DNA from: Schleiferiaceae bacterium
Lineage (GTDB): Bacteria > Bacteroidota > Bacteroidia > Flavobacteriales > Schleiferiaceae
Direction of reading: 5' to 3'
DNA: 64,000 nucleotides
Assembly: GCA_018402665.1 (NCBI GenBank)
Contig: JAGYIN010000004.1
Location: forward strand, 85,415 to 149,414
Shown here: one piece after another, positions 54,114 through 62,212 of the stretch
Position numbering within the stretch: position 1 is the stretch's first letter
Layout: each line of letters begins with the position of its first letter
The notes under the pieces: generated by a model
What the model was told of the DNA's origin: nothing
The model's database searches: none
Seen by the model: the letters and a program-made list of their open reading frames with translations, nothing else
Program-made: the position numbers and the translations under genes

Positions 54114-56541
54114 AGCCTCTTAAAGAAATAAAAAGCGAACGGCCAGGTGCGACTATACCACTAGCGTAACTGCGGTATTTTACATCCATGATGTTGTCTA
54201 TACCGCCACGAACTAAGATGTTCTTATTAAACACATATGATGCATGCAGGTTAATGGTATACCATGCTGGAGTGTATACCTCACCGTAGTCGTTTAGCGC
54301 ATACATGTGCGTTTTCACGCGTTCACTGAACGGCATATCTTCGGCATCAACCGCGCCGTTGTAGCGTAAGATTAGATTGCTCCGCCAGTTGTTTTTTCTG
54401 AAAGAAAAATTAGAGGTTGCATTAAAGGGGGAGACGTGACGCAGCGTATAGCCTTGGCTGTCTTTACCGAATGGATGCGCCCAATGAATCATCCAATTCA
54501 GGTTCTCTGAAATATCGGTACGAACCCCAAACTGGTATCCCCAGATCCAAGCATAATCTAGATTCTGAACGGCAAGTACCTGCGATAATTCGCCGTCGAA
54601 GTCTATGCTGTCACTGCCCATAAAGGTGTATGGTGCACGTTCCAGAGCATTATCAAGGAAGCTGTAGTAAAAGCTTGCATCTAGGACCCAAGATTTTCCG
54701 AGCTTTTGCTTTGCACCCAATTCTGTACTATAGAGGCGTTCTTCTCGGAGATTGCTGTTTGGAACAATAACAGCACCGGGCTGGGAGTCGAAAACCTTGC
54801 TCGCGTCGTCAATGTTCGGTGCACGGAAACCGGAGCTTAAGTTCAAAAAATACTTAAAGGAAGGTTTGTGGTAGGTAATCCCCATCTCCGCACTAGGTGC
54901 CAGAAATTTTAGACGTGCATCCTCATTGAATCCGCGAAAAGAAATGGGGGTATACATTCCTATACCATTGAGTCTGGAACCAGCACTAAGGGCTAAATGC
55001 TTACTTAAATCTGCATCGTAATGCGCAAAGATGGAACCGCTCATCCAGCGACTCCCGTTGGCATACCTGGATTGGGCATTCCAAGTGGAATCGGTATTCA
55101 TGTAATGGTAATGGTACGCCGTACTAGTTAGGTTGTTTCCAATAAATTCTGCTCCGTACAGGACCGAACTCTTCGCAGAAATTTTCTTGCTCGCATCTAA
55201 ATTCACCTGATTGATGTACACTTGTTCGCGCTGCACTCTTCCAACCGGGGCTTTGAATTTTCGAGTAGTACGACTTTCCTCGAAATACTGTCCTGATAAG
55301 GTGAATTTTATCCAATCGCTGATGGTAGTTTTGTTCCTATTCTCGATGGAAACATAGGCCATTAACCAAGCTTGTGGACCGTAATTCCATTGGGCATATT
55401 TAGGTCTGCCATTCATCATTTCTGTTGATCGATCGTAGCGATTTACGTCGCCGGTCAAGCTAAAATGTAATCCGGATTTAAAAGTGGTGCGTTCTGCCAA
55501 ACGGACTTTGAATTTTTGTGTGACGTTGCGCTGTTCGTAAGAGGTGTTGTATTGAATGTGGAGGTCCTCTGGTGTACGAACCGTATCAATACTGCCAATG
55601 GTAGTGGGTAGACAGGTAAGTTGCGTATTACTGAGATGGGAAGCAGGCGTCCACGATAGAATTCGCTGGCCCATCCGTATATCGTGGTATTGGGTATAGG
55701 TGAGCGAAGTCATTCCTGCCCAATTCAGACCGCCGTAGTTGATTCGAAAATTAGGTCTTCTTGAAAGTTGCGCATTTTGGTTGCTCAATGTGAAGACTAA
55801 GCTTTGTAAAATTTCTGTAGAATCCCCAAAGTGTGCGTCGTAAGTATTGATGTGCATGACGCCACCCAATGCATCACTACCGTGTAAAACACTCCCTGGC
55901 CCTAGGCTAATCTCCATGTTTGAGACACTTTCTCCATCGACGGAGATTACATTATGCACATTACCGGATCTAAAAATGGCATTGTTCATTCTGATACCGT
56001 CGACCATAACCAGCACCCGCGATGTACTCATACCACGAATCATGGGTGATCCACCTCCAGCTTGTGATTTTTGAATAAAAACGTTCGGATCGATGGCGAG
56101 TGCATCTGCTGTATTTGCTTGAAACTGTTGGTCCAATTGTTTCGCATCAATACTGCGAACTTCTTGCGCTGTTTTTTGGTATTGTTGTTCCATTCGATTT
56201 GCTCGAATCACAACTTCCTTGATATTTAGTACACTTTCTCGTAAAAAAACTTCATAATCCCGATCCTGCAGTTCCTTCCTCGAATAATAGCCGGCGGCGT
56301 AACTGGTATGGTAGAGTGCGATGAGTTGTCCTGGCATGCCTTCTGGAATAAGAATTCGTCCCAAAGGACCGGTCTCCCCCATGTAAGTTTGATCCACAGT
56401 TATACTCACCCCTTCAATGGGTTCGCCACTCATGGCGTTGCGAACAGTAAGCCATACATATTCCACCTCACCGGCAGCATAAACGCTGAATGAGAATACC
56501 ATGAGGCTGATGTATATTACTGCTGATTTGAACTTGTTCAT
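54106..56541 (-). CDS. TonB-dependent outer membrane receptor
   Basis: An 811-aa receptor with signal peptide (MNKFKSAVIYISLMVFSFSVYAAG), a carboxypeptidase-like regulatory domain (VRNAMSGEPIEGVSITVD, residues about 28-110), a plug domain (NVFIQKSQAGGGSPMIRGMSTSRVLVMVDGIRMNNA) and a 22-strand barrel ending in SLRGSI. The VDGIRMNNA...RSGN wording resembles heme or vitamin receptors, but the ligand is unknown. I chose ATG at 56541; a longer frame adds a non-signal stretch. It is inserted, in reverse, between menC and menE and overlaps menC by 8 nt. Confidence 0.88.
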   Translation of the reverse strand: MNKFKSAVIYISLMVFSFSVYAAGEVEYVWLTVRNAMSGEPIEGVSITVDQTYMGETGPLGRILIPEGMPGQLIALYHTSYAAGYYSRKELQDRDYEVFLRESVLNIKEVVIRANRMEQQYQKTAQEVRSIDAKQLDQQFQANTADALAIDPNVFIQKSQAGGGSPMIRGMSTSRVLVMVDGIRMNNAIFRSGNVHNVISVDGESVSNMEISLGPGSVLHGSDALGGVMHINTYDAHFGDSTEILQSLVFTLSNQNAQLSRRPNFRINYGGLNWAGMTSLTYTQYHDIRMGQRILSWTPASHLSNTQLTCLPTTIGSIDTVRTPEDLHIQYNTSYEQRNVTQKFKVRLAERTTFKSGLHFSLTGDVNRYDRSTEMMNGRPKYAQWNYGPQAWLMAYVSIENRNKTTISDWIKFTLSGQYFEESRTTRKFKAPVGRVQREQVYINQVNLDASKKISAKSSVLYGAEFIGNNLTSTAYHYHYMNTDSTWNAQSRYANGSRWMSGSIFAHYDADLSKHLALSAGSRLNGIGMYTPISFRGFNEDARLKFLAPSAEMGITYHKPSFKYFLNLSSGFRAPNIDDASKVFDSQPGAVIVPNSNLREERLYSTELGAKQKLGKSWVLDASFYYSFLDNALERAPYTFMGSDSIDFDGELSQVLAVQNLDYAWIWGYQFGVRTDISENLNWMIHWAHPFGKDSQGYTLRHVSPFNATSNFSFRKNNWRSNLILRYNGAVDAEDMPFSERVKTHMYALNDYGEVYTPAWYTINLHASYVFNKNILVRGGIDNIMDVKYRSYASGIVAPGRSLFISLRGSI

Positions 56542-56578
56542 TGCGCACACGTTAAACAAAAACTGTACCCGAAAACAC

Positions 56579-57616
56579 ATGTCCGAAAATAAATCACTTT
56601 TCGTTTGGAACAACCGGAGCTATTCTGCTACTGAGCTTATTGATTTAGAGGAGGTTCCGGAGTACATCGATAGGGTCCAAAGTGCTTTGAGATTCTGTCT
56701 AAGTCAGGATTCGAAATGGACATTGCGGACCAGCGGCTCAACGGGTGCTCCAAAGACGTTGGCTTTATCCCGTGAGATGATTTATGCATCTGCCCGTGCT
56801 ACATTGGATGCCTTTGAATTGGTTCCCGGCTCAACAGCGGCATTAGTGCTGCCTGCGAAGTACATTGGTGGCTTCATGATGGTCGTTCGCGCGTACTTAG
56901 GCCAGCTTACTTTGCATTTGTATGAACCTCGAGCGTTACTTCATGTCCCAGAAGGACTGGACTTTGTTCCCATGACTCCCGCTCAATTTATTGCGCTCCA
57001 AGAGGCTGGAAAGCAACTTCAGGTAAGAACCGTGTTGCTAGGGGGAAGTGCACTTCCTGCGCGATACGATACCTCGAGTTATCCTGGTGTTTGTATAGGA
57101 TATGGAATGACAGAAACGGCTTCTCATGTAGCCCTTCGCCCATTGGGAAGTACGGTGTATACCGCGGTTGGGGCAACGGAGTTTTCTGTAAATACTGACT
57201 CATGCCTGTGTATTTCTGCACCGCATCTAGGAATAGTGCAGCTGCAAACTCAAGATCGCGTGCGATTGCTCGATAAGAAACGATTCCACTATGAAGGTCG
57301 ATTGGATCATGTAATCAACTCCGGAGGAATCAAACTTCACCCGGAAAAATTCGAGTCTATTTGTGATGCACACGGTATTCAAGCGGTCATGAGTGCAAGG
57401 GAACACGAACGGTATGGTCAAGTGCCGGTCATGGTACTACGTGCGATGGACGATGTTAAAACTCTCAAAAAGGCATTGCGTTATTGGGAGGGAACGGCAA
57501 TGCCCAAAGAAGTGTGTATTGTACCAGAATGGCCGCTGTTGGAGAACGGGAAATTGGACCGATTAAAGCTGCAGTCTTTAATTAAATCACATCCGGATCG
57601 CCTTTTCCCGCTCTAA
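56579..57616 (+). CDS. menE: o-succinylbenzoate--CoA ligase
   Basis: MenE activates o-succinylbenzoate with CoA and ATP. The 345-aa protein is the short Bacteroidetes form of the ANL superfamily with the AMP-binding P-loop LRTSGSTGAPKTL (about residues 46-58), the GYGMTETASHVALR core motif, and the hinge and C-terminal domain YEGRLDHVINSGGIKLHPEKFE with PLLENGKLDRLKLQ carrying the catalytic lysine. I chose ATG at 56579 (MSENKSLFVWN). Diverges from the TonB receptor across 37 nt. The 3' end overlaps the tsaC-like gene by 35 nt. Confidence 0.92.
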   Translation: MSENKSLFVWNNRSYSATELIDLEEVPEYIDRVQSALRFCLSQDSKWTLRTSGSTGAPKTLALSREMIYASARATLDAFELVPGSTAALVLPAKYIGGFMMVVRAYLGQLTLHLYEPRALLHVPEGLDFVPMTPAQFIALQEAGKQLQVRTVLLGGSALPARYDTSSYPGVCIGYGMTETASHVALRPLGSTVYTAVGATEFSVNTDSCLCISAPHLGIVQLQTQDRVRLLDKKRFHYEGRLDHVINSGGIKLHPEKFESICDAHGIQAVMSAREHERYGQVPVMVLRAMDDVKTLKKALRYWEGTAMPKEVCIVPEWPLLENGKLDRLKLQSLIKSHPDRLFPL

Positions 57617-58199
57617 GCAGAACAGGTATTGCTCCACTAAGGTCAATAACCGTTGAGGGAACATTATCGCCCCAGCCGCCGTCAATCATAAAATCCGCGA
57701 GATGCGCATAGGTCGCGGCGATTTCATCTGGATCTGTAGGATATTGAATAATCTCATCGTCGTGGTGCAAGGAGGCAGATGCTAAAGGGCGACCTAAAGT
57801 TTCGCACAAGGCCCCAACAATAGGGTGGTCCGGTATTCGAATCCCGATGGTCTTACGCTTTTGTCCCAGCTTTCGTGCTAATGCAATATTTGCTTCCAGT
57901 ACCATAGTATATGGCCCTGGTAAACAGCGTTTTAGTAGTTTAAAGGTTCCGCCGTCTATGCTTTGGGTATATTCGGAAACTTGGCTTAGATTGGTGAAGA
58001 GAAATGAAAATTCTGCAGTCTTAACCGACTCTTTTTTGATTTTCGCCAATTTTTCAAGTGCAAGTGGATGTTGAAAATCTCCCGCAACAGCATAGACACT
58101 GTCCGTAGGAATGATGGCAATTTCACCTTTCTTAAAACGCGCCACGCATTCTGCGATGGTCTGCGCGTTGATGCTTTCCGGATAAATGGAATAAATCAC
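57582..58199 (-). CDS. tsaC: L-threonylcarbamoyladenylate synthase (Sua5/YrdC family)
   Basis: The enzyme makes threonylcarbamoyl-AMP from Thr, bicarbonate and ATP for the t6A37 modification of tRNAs. The 205-aa YrdC fold shows EIAIIPTDSVYAVAGDF, KLAKIKKESV, PGPYTMVLEA, KTIGIRIPDHPIV and ASASLHHDDE. It is the short form without the Sua5 C-terminal domain. Its 3' end runs 35 nt into menE on the other strand. YciO-type paralogues are an alternative. Confidence 0.85.
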   Translation of the reverse strand: MIYSIYPESINAQTIAECVARFKKGEIAIIPTDSVYAVAGDFQHPLALEKLAKIKKESVKTAEFSFLFTNLSQVSEYTQSIDGGTFKLLKRCLPGPYTMVLEANIALARKLGQKRKTIGIRIPDHPIVGALCETLGRPLASASLHHDDEIIQYPTDPDEIAATYAHLADFMIDGGWGDNVPSTVIDLSGAIPVLLRAGKGDPDVI

Positions 58200-58228
58200 G
58201 ACCCTTTCAATTTTTATATAAGGTACAA

Positions 58229-58255
58229 AAAAGCCCCGCGGTAGGCGAGGCTTCT
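58229..58255 (-). terminator. Terminator after transaldolase
   Basis: On the minus strand AAGCC-T-CGC pairs with GCG-G-GGCTT around CTACC, followed by TTTTTTG; one mismatch. It separates the transaldolase from the downstream tsaC-like gene. Confidence 0.7.
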
Positions 58256-58281
58256 CGAAAACTATATGTTACAACTAAGAA

Positions 58282-58938
58282 TTAGCCGTTTGCTTTTGCA
58301 TGATCTTCCAAAAATTTAGCCAAACCTATATCTGTTAATGGGTGCTTCAATAAAGCTTCCATTGCGCTTAAAGGTCCAGTCATCACATCTGCACCGATCT
58401 CAGCACATTGAATGATGTGCATCGGGTGACGTACCGAAGCTGCAAGAATTTCTGTACCGAAGTCGTAGTTGTCAAAAATGATGCGAATGCTTTCGATCAA
58501 ATCCAAGCCGTCCGTTGAGATATCATCTAAACGACCAATAAATGGACTCACGTAAGTTGCGCCTGCTTTTGCAGCCATCAGTGCTTGACCTGCAGAGAAG
58601 ATGAGCGTACAGTTGGTTTTGATGCCTTTGTCCGAGAAGTATTTCAATGCTTTCACCCCAGCCTTAATCATCGGGATCTTCACAACGATTTTCTCATCTA
58701 ATGCAGCCAATTCCTCACCTTCTTTAATCATGCCTTCGTAATCTGTTGCGATCACTTCAGCACTTACATCACCGTCTACAATAGCACAAATGGCTTTGTA
58801 GTGTGCCTTCACATTTGCGTCCCCGCTAATGCCTTCTTTAGCCATCAATGATGGGTTAGTCGTTACCCCGTCTAGAACTCCTAGCTCTTGGGCTTCTTGA
58901 ATCTGTGCGAGGTTCGCAGTGTCGATGAAGAATTTCAT
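58282..58938 (-). CDS. Transaldolase (fructose-6-phosphate aldolase family)
   Basis: The 218-aa short transaldolase belongs to the TalC/FSA group: [31 protein letters not shown] at the start, IVVKIPM with the Schiff-base lysine (near residue 86), [29 protein letters not shown] and [10 protein letters not shown]. It moves a dihydroxyacetone unit between sugar phosphates in the pentose phosphate pathway, or cleaves fructose 6-phosphate; the two activities cannot be told apart here. A -7 box lies upstream. Confidence 0.93.
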   Translation of the reverse strand: MKFFIDTANLAQIQEAQELGVLDGVTTNPSLMAKEGISGDANVKAHYKAICAIVDGDVSAEVIATDYEGMIKEGEELAALDEKIVVKIPMIKAGVKALKYFSDKGIKTNCTLIFSAGQALMAAKAGATYVSPFIGRLDDISTDGLDLIESIRIIFDNYDFGTEILAASVRHPMHIIQCAEIGADVMTGPLSAMEALLKHPLTDIGLAKFLEDHAKANG

Positions 58939-58964
58939 GTGTGTGAGTTATATGATTTACTGAG

Positions 58965-58972
58965 CAAAAGTA
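58965..58972 (-). promoter_or_regulatory. -7 box for transaldolase
   Basis: TACTTTTG on the minus strand, 27 nt before the ATG at 58938. Confidence 0.6.
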
Positions 58973-59004
58973 CGTCTTTCCCTCAAAATTTAGGGCACAA
59001 AAAA

Positions 59005-59102
59005 TGGGCAAGCTACTCACATCACACCGCTACGACCAATTACCCTTGCTGCGTTCCCGCCCTGGGGGATTCACCAGGAGCTGGTTGTGTGAGACTTGCC
59101 CA
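59005..59102 (-). ncRNA. ffs: Small bacterial signal recognition particle RNA
   Basis: On the minus strand the 98-nt RNA begins TGGGCAAG and ends CTTGCCCA, closing a long hairpin. The inner part has the conserved Ffh-binding helix 8 with CCAGGGCGGGAACGCAGC AAGGGTA, equivalent to the GGAAG...AGCAGCC bulge region of 4.5S RNA. TTTTTTG follows as terminator, and an exact -7 box (TAACTTTG) precedes the first base by about 4 nt. It guides membrane proteins with Ffh and FtsY. Confidence 0.93.
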
Positions 59103-59105
59103 CTG

Positions 59106-59113
59106 CAAAGTTA
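59106..59113 (-). promoter_or_regulatory. -7 box for SRP RNA
   Basis: TAACTTTG (minus strand) directly before the RNA; TTGG about 20 nt further upstream can be the -33 element. Confidence 0.7.
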
Positions 59114-59172
59114 AGCCAACTAATGACGTCTGACCAATGAATTTTAACAATTTTTAATCGGTCCTGTTGGAC

Positions 59173-59180
59173 TATATTTG
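59173..59180 (+). promoter_or_regulatory. -7 box for DUF4199 gene
   Basis: TATATTTG is an exact TAnnTTTG match, 40 nt before the ATG at 59221, with a TTTT 17 nt upstream. Confidence 0.65.
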
Positions 59181-59220
59181 TAGCAAGCGAAGTGCGCTTG
59201 AACCGCAAAAAACAAATAAG

Positions 59221-59763
59221 ATGACACAGGAAATTGAAATCATGAAGGCACAAGGTAAACAGCTCGCCTTCATCGTTATAGGTCTAGGACTCCTTATGTT
59301 TTTATGGAGTTATTTAGGTGATCCAACGCTGCTGTTTAAGTATTGGTGGTTGGGTATTCTCTACCAATGGATTGTACCAATTGGTCTAGCTATCTACGCC
59401 GTAGCGAAAGCAAAGCAGTCGTTAAACGGCTTCATTTCCTATAAGGGAGCATTGGGAACTTCGGCCATAGGTTTAATCCTTGGAACTGCTGTGGTCGTTT
59501 TGTTTAATGCATTGATGTACAATGTTGTAGATCCCGATTTCAAGGACATGATGGAGGAAAAAACCATTGAGTTCACGGTCCAATTCATGGAGCGCATGGG
59601 TGCTGATAAATCTCAAATATCGGAGGGCGTTTCCCAATTAAAAGAGCGGGATCAGTTTGGTTTCAAAGCACAAATCATGGGCCTAACCTTCATCAGTATC
59701 TATTACTTAGTGATCAGCCTCATCGTTGCAGCGGCGATGAAAAAAGATGAACCGGTAGTATAA
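59221..59763 (+). CDS. DUF4199 domain-containing membrane protein
   Basis: The 180-aa protein has four predicted membrane helices (QLAFIVIGLGLLMFLWSY, WWLGILYQWIVPIGLAIYAV, GTSAIGLILGTAVVVLFNALMY and the C-terminal TFISIYYLVISLIVAAAM) with GFISYKGALGTS between helices 2 and 3, the DUF4199 pattern. The function is unknown. I chose ATG at 59221 (MTQEIEIMKAQG) because the longer reading begins upstream of the probable promoter. It is followed at 5 nt by a GT2 glycosyltransferase, a common neighbour in Bacteroidetes. Confidence 0.85.
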   Translation: MTQEIEIMKAQGKQLAFIVIGLGLLMFLWSYLGDPTLLFKYWWLGILYQWIVPIGLAIYAVAKAKQSLNGFISYKGALGTSAIGLILGTAVVVLFNALMYNVVDPDFKDMMEEKTIEFTVQFMERMGADKSQISEGVSQLKERDQFGFKAQIMGLTFISIYYLVISLIVAAAMKKDEPVV

Positions 59764-59768
59764 TTTTT

Positions 59769-60734
59769 ATGAGTGCATTGGACTTAAGTATTGTCATTCC
59801 TTTATTCAACGAGGACGAGAGTTTACCGGAATTGACCGATTGGATTTCACGTGTCATGGACCGCGAAGGCTATACCTATGAAATCGTATTTGTCAACGAC
59901 GGCTCCACGGATAACAGCTGGCAAGTCATACAGGAACTTCGCACAAAAAACGAAAATGTCAAGGCCATTTCCTTTCGTCGAAACCAAGGCAAGAGTGCAG
60001 GTCTGAATCAAGGGTTTAAAGCGGCCTCTGGCCAGGTGGTTATCACCATGGACGCCGACCTTCAAGATAGCCCGGAAGAAATTCCTGAATTGCGCCGAAT
60101 GATCTTGGAAGACGGCTACGATTTAGTGAGCGGCTGGAAGCAGAAGCGTTACGATCCCATCACTAAAACCTTACCTACGAAACTCTTCAATGCTGCCACG
60201 CGCCGCATTTCAAAAATTAAACTCAACGACTTTAATTGTGGCCTCAAAGCGTATCGCTTGGAAGTGGTACACAATATAGAGGTCTATGGAGAAATGCACC
60301 GCTACATTCCGTTCCTTGCTAAAAACAAAGGGTTTAGTAAGATCGGGGAGAAGGTTGTGCAGCACCAAGCCCGCAAGTATGGCACAACGAAATTCGGTTT
60401 AGATCGATTCATTAATGGTTTCTTAGATCTTGCTACACTCGCGGTGATGGGAAAATTTGGTCGTCGCCCCATGCACTTTTTCGGTGCCGCCGGCACGCTG
60501 ATGTTCACCTTAAGTATCGCTTTGTTGGCTTATCTAGGCAGCTATAAATTATGGGCGTTAAGCGCTGGCGTAGAAGCCCGACTGATTACTGAAAATCCGT
60601 TGTTTTATATTCTTCTCGCGGCAACCATCATGGGCGTTCAACTCTTCGGAGTAGGATTTATTGCCGAGCTGTCCTTACGCGAGAGCACAAAGAAACACGA
60701 TTACACCATTAACGATAAAATAGGTTTGGATTAA
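59769..60734 (+). CDS. Glycosyltransferase family 2, polyprenyl-phosphate type with C-terminal membrane helices
   Basis: The 321-aa enzyme has the GT2 domain (LSIVIPLFNEDESLPELTD; FVNDGSTDNSW; metal-binding MDADLQDSPEEIPELR; DFNCGLKAYR) and two C-terminal membrane helices (AAGTLMFTLSIALLAYLG, FYILLAATIMGVQLFGVGF). The layout matches GtrB/DPM1-like enzymes that move a sugar to a polyprenyl phosphate carrier. It lies between DUF4199 and a second GT2 gene, overlapping the latter by one base. Confidence 0.9.
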   Translation: MSALDLSIVIPLFNEDESLPELTDWISRVMDREGYTYEIVFVNDGSTDNSWQVIQELRTKNENVKAISFRRNQGKSAGLNQGFKAASGQVVITMDADLQDSPEEIPELRRMILEDGYDLVSGWKQKRYDPITKTLPTKLFNAATRRISKIKLNDFNCGLKAYRLEVVHNIEVYGEMHRYIPFLAKNKGFSKIGEKVVQHQARKYGTTKFGLDRFINGFLDLATLAVMGKFGRRPMHFFGAAGTLMFTLSIALLAYLGSYKLWALSAGVEARLITENPLFYILLAATIMGVQLFGVGFIAELSLRESTKKHDYTINDKIGLD

Positions 60735-61762
60735 TGGCCCAAGCTGCCGATTCCCCAAAGTATGCTCTGATTTCGCCGACCTTCAAACGCCCGGACGAGG
60801 TCAGCGAATTTCTCCAAAGTTTGACCGCACTAGACTACCCGCAAAGTGGTTTTGAAGTCATTTTAGGCGATGGTACACCGGGAGATGCATTGCGACCAGA
60901 ATTGGCCCCTTATCTCGGCCAATTACCACTTCAGATTTACTACGAGGAATACCTGCCCGTCTCTGATGCGCGCAACCGCGCGGCCTCTTTAGCTACAGCC
61001 CAATATTTTATCTTCCTCGACAGCGATTGCATCATCCCGCCTAGCTACCTCCGCGCCATTGATGCCTTCTTAGAGGCACATCCGGACACCACGCTCTTTG
61101 GCGGGCCCGATGCCGCATCTTCTGACTTTACTGACCTGCAAAAGGCGATCAATTTTTCGATGACCAGCTTCCTCACCACGGGAGGCATACGTGGTGGTAA
61201 AAGCACCCTCACGTCCTACCAACCGCGTGGCTTTAACATGGGAATGAGCGCGGAGCTCTTCCGCACGGTAGGTGGATACGACGAAAACTTCGTCTGTGGT
61301 GAAGATGTCGAACTCAGTCTCCGCCTACAAAAAGTGGGCGCCATCAGCCGATTCATCCCCGAGGCCTATGTGTACCATAAGCGACGCGCCACGCTCAAGC
61401 AATTCCGCCGCCAAGTCTTTCGCTTCGGCGCCGCCCGTCCCTTGCTCGCCAAGGCACACCCTGGCAACCTTAAAGCAACCCACCTTTTCCCGTTGGTCTT
61501 CACTTTATACCGCCACCTCGCAGCCATTCTTGCTGTACTGGGCATCTCCTATTTCCACGAGAGCCTGTACGTTATGCCGTTCGCACTTTATGTGCTCTAC
61601 ATGATTGCGGTCTTTATTAGTGCCCTTTCCAAAGAGGGACTTGCCGTCGCCATCCTTGCCGTGCAAACGACGCATACGATGAATGAGGGGTATGGCATTG
61701 GCTTTCTGCGCAATTTTATTGCGGTGTACGTCAAAGGCAATTCAAAAGGTATCCAATTGTAG
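60734..61762 (+). CDS. Glycosyltransferase family 2
   Basis: This 342-aa enzyme starts in TAATG of the previous gene. Domain: YALISPTFKRPDEVSEFLQ, VILGDGTPGD, SDARNRAASLATAQYFIFLDSDCIIPP (DxD), and FNMGMSAELFRTVGGYDENFVCGEDVELSLRL (acceptor-site ED). C-terminal hydrophobic segments suggest membrane attachment. It probably adds sugars to a surface glycan; the substrate is unknown. It forms a three-gene unit with DUF4199 and the first GT2. Confidence 0.88.
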   Translation: MAQAADSPKYALISPTFKRPDEVSEFLQSLTALDYPQSGFEVILGDGTPGDALRPELAPYLGQLPLQIYYEEYLPVSDARNRAASLATAQYFIFLDSDCIIPPSYLRAIDAFLEAHPDTTLFGGPDAASSDFTDLQKAINFSMTSFLTTGGIRGGKSTLTSYQPRGFNMGMSAELFRTVGGYDENFVCGEDVELSLRLQKVGAISRFIPEAYVYHKRRATLKQFRRQVFRFGAARPLLAKAHPGNLKATHLFPLVFTLYRHLAAILAVLGISYFHESLYVMPFALYVLYMIAVFISALSKEGLAVAILAVQTTHTMNEGYGIGFLRNFIAVYVKGNSKGIQL

Positions 61763-61771
61763 TATTCATTT

Positions 61772-62143
61772 ATGCCTTCTCAAGCCACGCCAGAACACCA
61801 CGCCCGCGTTGCGGCGCTTACTTTTGCAGGAGTATATCCGCACTATATCACTAAGGTTGTAAAAAAGGGCAGGAGTGAGGCCGAACTTCACGAGGTCATT
61901 CATTGGCTCACGGGCTACACCAAGGCCGACCTAGACCGTCACGTGGCTGCTAAATCCACCTTCCAAACCTTTTTCGATGGGGCTGATCTTCACGCGAATG
62001 CCCACCTGATCTCAGGAACGATTTGTGGTTACAAGATCCAAGACCTCGACAATGAGCTCACTCGTGCGGTGCGCTATCTGGACAAGCTTGTAGATGAATT
62101 GGCAAAAGGGCGTCCCATGGCGAAAATCCTTCGCGGTTCATAA
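61772..62143 (+). CDS. DUF2200 domain-containing protein
   Basis: This 123-aa protein closely follows the DUF2200 pattern: AALTFAGVYPHYITKVVKKGRSEAELHEVIHWLTGY, TFQTFFDGADLHANAHLISGTICGYKIQDL and LTRAVRYLDKLVDELAKGRPMAKILR. The function of the family is unknown. It begins 9 nt after the glycosyltransferase and is the last gene before the recombinase region. Confidence 0.88.
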   Translation: MPSQATPEHHARVAALTFAGVYPHYITKVVKKGRSEAELHEVIHWLTGYTKADLDRHVAAKSTFQTFFDGADLHANAHLISGTICGYKIQDLDNELTRAVRYLDKLVDELAKGRPMAKILRGS

Positions 62144-62212
62144 GCGGAACTTTCCCACATTTCTTGGACTTTTAAGTCGCAGGGCCCAATTTGTTTGGAC
62201 AATACCTAGCTC

